From CAZQLE01 sp964593905 (lineage in GTDB: Bacteria > Chloroflexota > Anaerolineae > Anaerolineales > Anaerolineaceae): DNA of 5,530 nt. A model generated the notes under the pieces. The model saw only the letters and a program-made list of their open reading frames with translations. It had not been told where the DNA came from and made no database searches. The stretch covers positions 1-5,530 of the forward strand of contig CAZQLE010000225.1 in assembly GCA_964593905.1 (NCBI GenBank). Reading direction: 5' to 3'. The translations under genes were made by a program, and so were the position numbers. Shown piece after piece: positions 1 through 5,530 of this stretch; position 1 is the first letter of the stretch, and the number at the start of each line of letters is the position of its first letter.

Positions 1-408
1 GTTAACACGGCCGATGCCATGATCGGCTACCGCAGCCCTGAATTTGAATATTTCGGCAAATTTGCCGCCCGCCTCGACGATGGGTTAAACTGGCTGCCGG
101 CCCGTCTGGCCGCTCTAATTCTGATCGCGGCCGCCGCCTGGAACCGAATGGCAGCAAAGAACGCCTTGAAAACCATGCGCCAGCAGCACCGCCGAACCAG
201 CAGCCCGAATGCCGGTTGGACGATGGCCGCTGCGGCCGGGGCTTTGCAGGTGGTTCTGGAGAAAACCGGCCACTACCGGCTGGAAGGCGGGGCCAAACTG
301 CCGGAGGCGCAGGAGATTGAACAGGCGCTGGGGCTGGTGAAGACCGCACTGGTGCTGTGTTTTGGTTTTTGCGGAGGGATCAGTATTGGCATCCAATTCT
401 TGTTCTGA
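1..408 (+). CDS. cbiB: CbiB/CobD-type adenosylcobinamide-phosphate synthase, C-terminal part (5' truncated by window)
   Basis: This inner-membrane enzyme of the late cobalamin pathway joins adenosylcobyric acid to (R)-1-amino-2-propanol O-2-phosphate, giving adenosylcobinamide phosphate. The reading frame is open from base 1, so about 135 residues are visible. The family is usually a little over 300 residues long, so more than half is missing upstream. The visible part carries CbiB signatures: an opening NTADAMIGY (family pattern NTxDxMxGY), YFGKFAARLDDGLNWLPARL, then SPNAGWTMAAAAGAL at about residues 68-82. LAALILIAAAAW and the last 20 or so residues (ALVLCFGFCGGISIGIQFLF) are hydrophobic and probably membrane-spanning. 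The next gene begins inside its 3' end and makes the aminopropanol phosphate substrate, which supports the assignment. Naming is confusing: this enzyme is CobD in Pseudomonas nomenclature and CbiB in Salmonella. No frameshift or missing motif is seen in the visible part. Confidence 0.93.
   Translation, partial: VNTADAMIGYRSPEFEYFGKFAARLDDGLNWLPARLAALILIAAAAWNRMAAKNALKTMRQQHRRTSSPNAGWTMAAAAGALQVVLEKTGHYRLEGGAKLPEAQEIEQALGLVKTALVLCFGFCGGISIGIQFLF
373..378 (+). promoter_or_regulatory. Ribosome binding site for the threonine-phosphate decarboxylase gene, inside cbiB
   Basis: GGAGGG lies seven bases before a TTG at 386. It is the only good Shine-Dalgarno match near the 5' end of the decarboxylase frame. 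It favours the TTG at 386 over the more upstream TTG at 362, which has no such site. Lying within the coding sequence of cbiB, it suggests that the two genes are translationally coupled. Confidence 0.7.
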
Positions 409-1450
409 AGAACACGGGGGCATCAACCCCGCCGAATTAAAACAATTTGGCATATCGCCGGCCGACCTGATCGATTTTTCAGTCAACAGCAACCCGTTTG
501 GGCCTTCTCCGCAGGTGTTGGCGGCCATCCGCGCCGTAGATTTTTCCACCTACCCCGACCCTGCCTGCTCGGCGCTGCGTGAAGCGCTGGCACAGGTCAA
601 CCGGGTGACCCCGCAGCACATTCTGGCCGGCAATGGAACAGCCGAGTTAATCTGGCTGGCGGCGCAAGCGCTGCTCACACCGGGTGACAGGGTGCTAATT
701 GTCGGCCCCACTTTTGGAGAATACCGCCGGGCAGCCGCGCAGTGCGGCGCCGAGGTTGATGAAATTCGGGCCCTGCCGCCATACTTCCAACCCCCGTTGG
801 AACAGGTGTGCACCTGTATCCGGCAAAGTCGGCCCCGGCTGGTATTTTTATGCAACCCCAACAACCCCACCGGGGTTTTTCTTGACCCCGCTGCAATTCA
901 GCAGTTGATCGATGTGTGCGGCGCAGAGACTATTCTGGTATTGGATGAAGCCTACCGGGCCTTCATCTGCGGGAATATTTTTGCCGGTTTACCGGGGGAT
1001 CAGTGTCTCGTTTTTCGTTCGATGACAAAAGAATTTGCATTGGCCGGCTTGCGGCTGGGATATGTGTTGGGCAGGCCCGAAATCATCGCGCGAATGAGAC
1101 AGTTTCAGCCGTCGTGGAGTGTCAATTCGCTGGCGCAGGCGGCAGGCCTGGCCGGAATTGCAGACCCGGAGTATTACCAGCGCACACTGACTGAGCTGCG
1201 CCAATTGAAGGACAATTTCTTCGCTCAGATCATTTCTGCAGGGCAGGTCATGGTCCCCTCAGATGTTCATTTTGGGTTGATCGCTGCGGGCGGCCCGGCG
1301 CGAGACCTGCGCCAGGGTCTGATGAAATTTAACATCCAGGTGCGCGATTGCACCTCCTTTGGTCTGCCCGAACATATCCGGGTCAGCACCCGTTTACAGC
1401 CAGATAATTTAAAGCTCCTTGCAGCGCTGCAAAAGCTGCGCACCGCCTGA
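386..1450 (+). CDS. cobD: Threonine-phosphate decarboxylase (CobD/CobC, PLP-dependent, HisC-like)
   Basis: A fold-type I PLP enzyme that decarboxylates L-threonine O-3-phosphate to (R)-1-amino-2-propanol O-2-phosphate, the cobalamin linker used by CbiB. With a TTG start at 386 it has 354 residues, close to the roughly 360 usual for the family. Visible in order are an N-terminal EEHGGIN and DFSVNSNPFGP, typical of CobD proteins; AGNGTAE at about 81-87; CNPNNPTG at 156-163; DEAYRAF at 187-193, with the Asp that contacts the PLP pyridine nitrogen; and SMTKEFALAGLRLGY, whose Lys215 should form the Schiff base. HIRVSTR near 331-337 holds the expected carboxylate-binding Arg. The gene overlaps the 3' end of cbiB by 23 bases in another frame. 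The close relative histidinol-phosphate aminotransferase (HisC) is the main alternative; the HGG N-terminus and the cbiB neighbour argue for CobD. An upstream TTG at 362 would add eight residues but lacks a ribosome binding site. Confidence 0.88.
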   Translation: MASNSCSEEHGGINPAELKQFGISPADLIDFSVNSNPFGPSPQVLAAIRAVDFSTYPDPACSALREALAQVNRVTPQHILAGNGTAELIWLAAQALLTPGDRVLIVGPTFGEYRRAAAQCGAEVDEIRALPPYFQPPLEQVCTCIRQSRPRLVFLCNPNNPTGVFLDPAAIQQLIDVCGAETILVLDEAYRAFICGNIFAGLPGDQCLVFRSMTKEFALAGLRLGYVLGRPEIIARMRQFQPSWSVNSLAQAAGLAGIADPEYYQRTLTELRQLKDNFFAQIISAGQVMVPSDVHFGLIAAGGPARDLRQGLMKFNIQVRDCTSFGLPEHIRVSTRLQPDNLKLLAALQKLRTA

Positions 1451-1480
1451 CGGCCCGAAACAACACCCCCATTCCCCGGG

Positions 1481-1508
1481 CGGCCTGCCAAGTCAGCATG
1501 ACAGGCCG
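1481..1508 (+). terminator. Hairpin downstream of the cobalamin genes, possible terminator
   Basis: CGGCCTG at 1481-1487 is complementary to CAGGCCG at 1502-1508, and TCA/TGA around a GCA loop can extend the fold. It starts 30 bases after the cobD stop codon, where a transcript end would be expected. No T-run follows, so intrinsic termination is uncertain. It could instead stabilise the 3' end of the messenger or be a Rho-dependent end. Confidence 0.35.
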
Positions 1509-1539
1509 GCGAACGGTTCAGCCGCGGCAAGCCGGTGAA

Positions 1540-1555
1540 AGTGACCGCGATCACT
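1540..1555. promoter_or_regulatory. CRP/FNR-family-like operator palindrome
   Basis: AGTGA, six bases, TCACT: a perfect two-fold symmetric site whose GTGA-N6-TCAC core equals the core of the CRP consensus (TGTGA-N6-TCACA). It ends six bases before the -35 element of the promoter upstream of the secreted nuclease gene. With a transcription start near 1597 its centre is at about -49. That is upstream of the promoter, as expected for an activator, though not at either classical CRP distance (-41.5 or -61.5). The symmetry is seen directly; the identity of the regulator is inferred. Confidence 0.4.
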
Positions 1556-1561
1556 GCCGGG

Positions 1562-1590
1562 TTGATTTGCTTATCCCGTTCTGCTAGAAT
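1562..1590 (+). promoter_or_regulatory. Sigma70-type promoter for the secreted nuclease gene
   Basis: TTGATT (1562-1567) and TAGAAT (1585-1590) are separated by exactly 17 bases, and TG one base before the -10 makes it an extended -10 (TGcTAGAAT). Each hexamer differs from consensus at one or two positions. A start near 1597 gives a leader of about 100 bases before the ATG at 1700. The sequence between 1591 and 1689 is A/T-rich and shows no convincing riboswitch fold. Confidence 0.6.
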
Positions 1591-1689
1591 GTTAATCATC
1601 TCAATCCCCATTATCAAATAATAACTGAATAGCAACGCGAATCTCACACAAACATCGAACCTTCATCGCAGCGCATGGTTTTAAACATC

Positions 1690-1695
1690 AGGAGG
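1690..1695 (+). promoter_or_regulatory. Ribosome binding site of the secreted nuclease gene
   Basis: AGGAGG is a full Shine-Dalgarno match four bases before the ATG at 1700. Slightly short spacing, but it clearly fixes the start, which is also the one that gives a proper signal peptide. Confidence 0.75.
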
Positions 1696-1699
1696 GAAT

Positions 1700-4600
1700 A
1701 TGTTTCGAAAGAGTGGCTTGCGTGTTTTCTTAATCCTGGCAATGGTTGCCGCGCTGCTGGCTCCCTGGAGCCCATTTAACCGCGCGATCGTTCAGGCCGC
1801 CTCACCCAATATTGTCATCAGCCAGGTCTATGGGGGCGGCGGTAACAGCGGGGCAACCCTGAAGAACGACTTCATCGAACTGTATAACCTGAGTGCCACC
1901 GCGGTGGATATCACCGGTTGGACGGTGCAATACGCCTCTGCTTCCGGCACATCCTGGCAGCGGACGATCCTCGCGGGCACCATTCAACCCGGTCAATATT
2001 ATCTGGTGCAAGAGGCCGCCGGCGCAGGCGGAACAGTGGATTTGCCCACCCCCAACGCGGTCGGCAACATCGCCATGAGCGCCACCAGCGGCAAGGTGGC
2101 CCTGTCCAGCAGTTCAACCCTGTTAACCGGCTCGTGTCCTGCCGGGCTGGTCGATCAAGTCGGTTACGGCACCGCCAACTGTTCAGAAACAGCGCCCACT
2201 GCGGGTCTTAGCAATACCACCGCCGCACTGCGCAGACTGAACGGCGCCCAGGATACCGATAACAACAGCGCCGATTTCACCATCACGGCCCCCAGTCCGC
2301 GCAATACACCCCCACCCGATGCAGCCCCCGAAATCGCCAGCACGGTTCCGGCAGATGGCGCGGCCAATGTACCCTACGATGCCAGTCTGACGCTTACATT
2401 CAGCGAGCCGGTCAACGTCACCGGGACCTGGTTCGCCCTTTCTTGCAGCCTGAGCGGCAGCCATGCCGCTGTGGTTGCGGGCGGACCCACCATCTTCACC
2501 CTCGACCCGCTTGTCGACTTCATTTCAGGCGATAACTGCACCCTGACCGTGCTCGCCGGCCAGGTCACCGATCAAGACGGCAACGACCCTCCTGATGGCA
2601 TGGTCGCCAATTTCAGCGTCGGGTTCTCCACCGCCAATGCCTGTTCTTTTGACTACACGCATATTTACACCATTCAGGGCAACGGTGAAACGACCCCCAT
2701 TCCGGGGGTGGTCACCACCCAGGGCCTGGTGGTCGGAGATCATGAAGGCCCCAGCCCCACCCTGCGCGGTTTTTATCTGCAAGATTTAAGCGGCGATGGT
2801 GACCCGGCAACATCCGACGGCATCTTTGTCTTCAATGCCAACAACAACAGCGTCAACCTCGGCGATGTGATCCGCATCACCGGCCGGGCAGAAGAATTTC
2901 AGGGGCAAACCCAGATCAGCAGCGTAACCTCGATGGTTAACTGCGGCACGGGTTCTGTTGCCCCGGTGGATATGACCCTGCCGTTTGCCTCACCCACAGC
3001 TGCAGAAAGCTACGAAGGTATGCTGGTACGTCTGCCGCAAACACTGTATGTCAGCGAACATTACCTGTTGGGACGTTTCGGGCAGGTACTGCTTTCTTCT
3101 GGCGGACGGTTGCAGCAGCCCACCAATGTGGCAGCTCCCGGCGCTCCAGCGCAGGCCGTGCAGGCCGCCAATGATCTTAATCAGATTCTGGTTGATGATT
3201 CTTTACAGAACCAGAACGCCGACCCGATCCTGTTCGCGCGCAATGGTCTGCCGCTCTCAGCTTCCAACACCCTGCGCGGCGGCGATACTGCTACGGGCAT
3301 CGTGGGCATCCTAACCTACACCTGGGGCGGCAATTCGGCCAGCCCCAATGCCTACCGCATTCGCCCACTTAATGCGTTGGGCGGCGCCATCCACTTTGAG
3401 CCGGTCAATGAGCGCCCCAATGGCGCTCCGGCCCTCAGCGGGCGGCTGCGAGTGGCAGGCATGAATTTGCTCAACTTCTTCAACACCTTTGGCTCCACCG
3501 CCTGCACACTTGGCGTCGGCGGCGGAACCACCGAATGCCGCGGCGCGGAGTCGGCGCCCGAGTTTGCCCGTCAATGGCCCAAAACTGTGGCCGCAATGGT
3601 GGGCACCGGTGCCGATGTGCTCGGCGTGATCGAGATTGAAAATGACGGCTACGGCGCCGACAGCGCGCTTCAGTTCCTGGTAGACCAGCTTAACGCCGCC
3701 ACGGCCCCCGGCACCTATGCCTTTATTAACGTGGATGCGCTCACCGGGCAGATCAACGCCCTGGGCACCGATGCTATCAAGGTCGGTCTGATCTACAAAC
3801 CTGCCAGCGTCACCCCGGTGGGAACCACCGCCGCGCTGAACTCGGTTGAGTTCGTCAACGGCGGCGATGACAGCCCGCGCAACCGGCCCGCCCTGGCCCA
3901 GGCCTTTGAAGAAAACAGCACCGGCGCACGCTTTGTGGTCAGCGTCAACCATCTTAAGAGCAAGGGCAGCCCCTGCGCTGCACCTGATCTGGGCGATGGA
4001 CAGGGCAATTGCAACGGGGTGCGCACCAACGCTGCCAATCTGCTGGCGGCCTGGCTGGCCGGCGACCCAACCGGCACCAGCGACCCCGATGCGCTCATTA
4101 TCGGCGATCTGAACTCCTACGCCCTGGAAGACCCCATCACTGTCCTTCTGGGCGCCGGCTTCACCAACCTGATCCAGCAGTTCCAGGGTCCCGATGCCTA
4201 TTCATATGTCTTTGATGGGCAGTGGGGCTATCTCGACCATGCGCTGAGCACAACCAGCCTCACCGCCCAGGTCACCGGCGCGGCAGACTGGCATATTAAC
4301 GCCGATGAACCCGCTGTGCTCGATTACACCACTGCTTTCAAAACACTCAACCTGCAAACCGTGCTCTACGCACCCGATGAATTTCGCATCGCAGACCACG
4401 ACCCGTTGCTGATCGATCTAAACCTGACCAATCTGCCGCCCACCGCCAGCGCCGGCGGTCCCTATCAGACAGATGAAGGTCAAACCGTTAACCTGTCTGC
4501 CAGTGGATCAGACCCGGACGGCAGCCCGGTTGCCTTTGCCTGGGATCTGGATAACGACGGCATTTTTGAGACCCCCGGTCAGGCAGTAACATACAATGCG

Positions 4601-5398
4601 GTTGACGGCCCGGCCGTTCTGCCCGTCGCGGTTCAGGTAACGGATGCCACCGGGCTGGCCACGGTCGCCGCGGCCACCATCGAGGTGCAAAATATCGCCC
4701 CCACGCTCAGTGAAATCAGCGCTCCCATCATCCCAATTCAGATGAACACACCGGTCCAGGCCAGCGCCAGCTTTACCGACCCTGGTCTGGTGGATACACA
4801 CACCGCCAGTTGGGATTGGGGAGATGGGGTTGTTAGCACCGGTACCGTGACAGAGGCAAATGGCTCTGGCAATGTCAGTGACAGCCATGTTTACACTACG
4901 CCGGGCGTCTATGGCATCACCCTGACCGTCACCGACAAAGACGGCGGAAATGCCGAATCGGTCTTTATGAATGTGGTGGTCTACGACCCGAACGGCGGTT
5001 TTGTCACCGGCGGCGGTTGGATTAACTCACCCGCAGGAGCCTACGCCGCCGATCCGGGTTTGAGCGGCAAGGCCACTTTTGGCTTTGTCACCCGCTACAA
5101 AAAAGGAGCCACCGTACCGGAAGGCAACACCGAGTTCCAGTTCCAGAGCGGCGGGTTGAACTTCAAAACCCACAGCTTTGAATGGCTGGTGGTGGCCGGC
5201 TCCAAAGCCAAATTCAAGGGCATCGGGACGATCAATGGCGAAGGTGAATTTCACTTTATGATCGAAGCCAACGATGCCCAACCCGACACTTTCCGCATCA
5301 AAATCTGGATGGTGGACGAAACCGGAGCCGAACAGAAGGTTTATGACAACGGCTCAGCGCAGGAACTTGGCGGGGGGAATATCACCGTGCACAGGTAA
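1700..5398 (+). CDS. Secreted multidomain ExeM/NucH-type endonuclease (LTD, Ig-like, OB-like, EEP nuclease, two PKD, FVTGGGW C-terminal module)
   Basis: A 1232-residue exported protein that probably cleaves extracellular nucleic acid. Residues 1-33 form a signal peptide: basic RKSGLR, hydrophobic core 9-22, and a likely cut after VQA (31-33). Approximate domains are lamin-tail-like 35-203 (NIVISQVYGGGGNSG, FIELYN, DITGW); Big_5-type Ig-like 208-309 (STVPADGAANV, LTFSEPV); an OB-fold-like region of the ExeM/YhcR kind 320-567; EEP nuclease 581-909; PKD domains 913-997 and 1001-1095; and a module at 1101-1232 opening with FVTGGGW. Expected EEP catalytic residues are present: Asn589 (GMNLLNFF), Glu645 (VIEIEN), His751 (VNHLKSKG), Asp803 and Asn805 (GDLN), Asp846 (YLDHAL), Asp899 and His900 (ADHDPL). 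Ten cysteines follow the signal peptide. Asp-rich stretches (362-374, 949-954) may bind calcium. No LPXTG motif, C-terminal membrane anchor or type IX signal is seen, so release or non-covalent attachment is likely. The gene has its own promoter. Substrate choice (DNA or RNA) cannot be read from the sequence. Confidence 0.9.
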   Translation: MFRKSGLRVFLILAMVAALLAPWSPFNRAIVQAASPNIVISQVYGGGGNSGATLKNDFIELYNLSATAVDITGWTVQYASASGTSWQRTILAGTIQPGQYYLVQEAAGAGGTVDLPTPNAVGNIAMSATSGKVALSSSSTLLTGSCPAGLVDQVGYGTANCSETAPTAGLSNTTAALRRLNGAQDTDNNSADFTITAPSPRNTPPPDAAPEIASTVPADGAANVPYDASLTLTFSEPVNVTGTWFALSCSLSGSHAAVVAGGPTIFTLDPLVDFISGDNCTLTVLAGQVTDQDGNDPPDGMVANFSVGFSTANACSFDYTHIYTIQGNGETTPIPGVVTTQGLVVGDHEGPSPTLRGFYLQDLSGDGDPATSDGIFVFNANNNSVNLGDVIRITGRAEEFQGQTQISSVTSMVNCGTGSVAPVDMTLPFASPTAAESYEGMLVRLPQTLYVSEHYLLGRFGQVLLSSGGRLQQPTNVAAPGAPAQAVQAANDLNQILVDDSLQNQNADPILFARNGLPLSASNTLRGGDTATGIVGILTYTWGGNSASPNAYRIRPLNALGGAIHFEPVNERPNGAPALSGRLRVAGMNLLNFFNTFGSTACTLGVGGGTTECRGAESAPEFARQWPKTVAAMVGTGADVLGVIEIENDGYGADSALQFLVDQLNAATAPGTYAFINVDALTGQINALGTDAIKVGLIYKPASVTPVGTTAALNSVEFVNGGDDSPRNRPALAQAFEENSTGARFVVSVNHLKSKGSPCAAPDLGDGQGNCNGVRTNAANLLAAWLAGDPTGTSDPDALIIGDLNSYALEDPITVLLGAGFTNLIQQFQGPDAYSYVFDGQWGYLDHALSTTSLTAQVTGAADWHINADEPAVLDYTTAFKTLNLQTVLYAPDEFRIADHDPLLIDLNLTNLPPTASAGGPYQTDEGQTVNLSASGSDPDGSPVAFAWDLDNDGIFETPGQAVTYNAVDGPAVLPVAVQVTDATGLATVAAATIEVQNIAPTLSEISAPIIPIQMNTPVQASASFTDPGLVDTHTASWDWGDGVVSTGTVTEANGSGNVSDSHVYTTPGVYGITLTVTDKDGGNAESVFMNVVVYDPNGGFVTGGGWINSPAGAYAADPGLSGKATFGFVTRYKKGATVPEGNTEFQFQSGGLNFKTHSFEWLVVAGSKAKFKGIGTINGEGEFHFMIEANDAQPDTFRIKIWMVDETGAEQKVYDNGSAQELGGGNITVHR

Positions 5399-5414
5399 AC
5401 CGGCTGTCGCCGGT
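5399..5414 (+). other. Short hairpin directly after the nuclease stop codon
   Basis: ACCGGC (5399-5404) and GCCGGT (5409-5414) form a perfect 6-bp stem with a TGTC loop. It begins on the base after the TAA stop. It has no T-run of its own and probably acts with the larger hairpin ten bases downstream, as a terminator part or as a messenger 3'-end protector. Confidence 0.4.
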
Positions 5415-5423
5415 GAAGGCAAC

Positions 5424-5461
5424 GAATCATCACGGGCAGGTAAAACTGCCCGTGATGATTC
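5424..5461 (+). terminator. Perfect 16-bp stem-loop, probable terminator of the nuclease gene
   Basis: GAATCATCACGGGCAG (5424-5439) is an exact inverted repeat of 5446-5461 around a GTAAAA loop. It lies 26 bases past the nuclease stop codon. The stem is long and GC-rich near the loop. The T content at its 3' edge (TTCTT, 5459-5463) is weak, so it is not a textbook intrinsic terminator, but its position between two genes and its perfect pairing support that role. Confidence 0.6.
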
Positions 5462-5480
5462 TTGAAGGATGAGGCTGGTG

Positions 5481-5486
5481 TAAAAT
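5481..5486 (+). promoter_or_regulatory. -10-like element for a possibly leaderless downstream gene
   Basis: TAAAAT lies six bases before an ATG at 5493, so transcription would be expected to begin at or very near the A of that ATG. A weak -35 candidate, TTCTTG (5459-5464), lies 16 bases upstream and overlaps the terminator stem. No usable Shine-Dalgarno is present: AAGG at 5488-5491 is only one base from the ATG. This arrangement matches leaderless genes known from several bacterial phyla. Confidence 0.4.
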
Positions 5487-5492
5487 CAAGGT

Positions 5493-5530
5493 ATGCGCAA
5501 ACATACCCGCCTCTCCCTGCTGATCTTGCT
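5493..5530 (+). CDS. Start of an exported or membrane protein (3' truncated by window)
   Basis: Twelve complete codons are visible, reading MRKHTRLSLLIL. Two or three basic residues followed by a leucine-rich stretch look like the beginning of a signal peptide or a membrane anchor. The ATG follows a -10-like TAAAAT by six bases and lies 31 bases past the terminator stem, so the gene would be its own transcription unit on the same strand. Too little is visible to name a family. It could also be a chance frame; the promoter spacing and the N-terminal character are the only support. Confidence 0.5.
   Translation, partial: MRKHTRLSLLIL

Noticed and set aside
362..385. Longer form of the threonine-phosphate decarboxylase starting at TTG 362
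   Set aside because: There is no Shine-Dalgarno before it, and a good one stands before the TTG at 386. The eight added residues show no family similarity I recognise.
386..1450. Histidinol-phosphate aminotransferase (HisC) as the identity of this gene
   Set aside because: The folds are closely related, but the N-terminal HGG motif and the overlap with cbiB fit the cobalamin enzyme better. No histidine gene is visible.
1267..1647. 126-codon minus-strand frame crossing the gap between cobD and the nuclease gene
   Set aside because: About half is antisense to cobD, the rest covers the promoter region, and the translation resembles no protein family.
1591..1689. Cobalamin or other riboswitch in the leader of the nuclease gene
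   Set aside because: The leader is about 100 bases and A/T-rich. I see no B12-box-like conserved segment and no strong stems.
1675..1779. Short + strand frame (34 codons) starting at ATG 1675, a possible leader peptide
   Set aside because: It runs through the nuclease ribosome binding site and start in another frame, has no ribosome binding site of its own and shows no attenuator-like codon run.
3311..3952. 213-codon open frame on the minus strand inside the nuclease gene
   Set aside because: It lies entirely opposite a frame with clear domain content, and its glycine- and alanine-rich composition is what the complement of a GC-rich gene gives. No recognisable motif.
1..5530. CRISPR array, insertion sequence, tRNA or phage signature
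   Set aside because: No regularly spaced repeats, transposase-like frame, terminal inverted repeats around a gene or cloverleaf pattern could be found.

Overview
The window is bacterial, moderately GC-rich and densely coded on the + strand. Two regions are clear: the 3' end of a cobalamin (vitamin B12) cluster, and one very large gene for a secreted multidomain nuclease. The start of another probably exported or membrane protein lies at the right edge. The combination of a cobalamin operon, an ExeM/NucH-type nuclease with PKD repeats, a C-terminal 'FVTGGGW' module and a possibly leaderless downstream gene would fit a Chloroflexota (Anaerolineae-like) bacterium. That assignment rests on general protein character, not on a marker gene, and is only a suggestion.

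Region 1 (1-1450): the C-terminal part of CbiB (adenosylcobinamide-phosphate synthase) overlaps a PLP-dependent threonine-phosphate decarboxylase (Salmonella CobD; CobC in Pseudomonas nomenclature). The two enzymes act in succession. The decarboxylase makes (R)-1-amino-2-propanol O-2-phosphate, and CbiB joins it to adenosylcobyric acid. The second gene probably starts at a TTG at 386 with its ribosome binding site inside cbiB, so the pair looks translationally coupled.

Region 2 (1451-1699): this 249-base gap holds a hairpin after the B12 genes and a symmetric AGTGA-N6-TCACT palindrome resembling a CRP/FNR-family operator. It also holds a good sigma70-type promoter (TTGATT, 17 bases, TGcTAGAAT) and a leader of about 100 bases ending in AGGAGG. 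The nuclease gene therefore looks like a separate, regulated transcription unit.

Region 3 (1700-5398): a 1232-residue exported protein. Its order is signal peptide, lamin-tail-like domain, Big_5-type Ig-like domain, OB-fold-like region, endonuclease/exonuclease/phosphatase (EEP) domain with its catalytic residues present, two PKD domains and an 'FVTGGGW' C-terminal module. Ten cysteines in the exported part fall in sequence-adjacent pairs, consistent with disulfides. The likely role is degradation of extracellular DNA or other nucleic acids.

Region 4 (5399-5530): two hairpins follow the stop codon, the second a perfect 16-bp stem, and probably end the nuclease transcript. A -10-like TAAAAT lies six bases before an ATG that opens a signal-peptide-like reading frame cut by the window edge.

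I found no RNA gene, CRISPR array, insertion sequence or phage feature. The content is mostly recognisable. The less explained points are the C-terminal module, the regulatory palindrome and the possible leaderless start.
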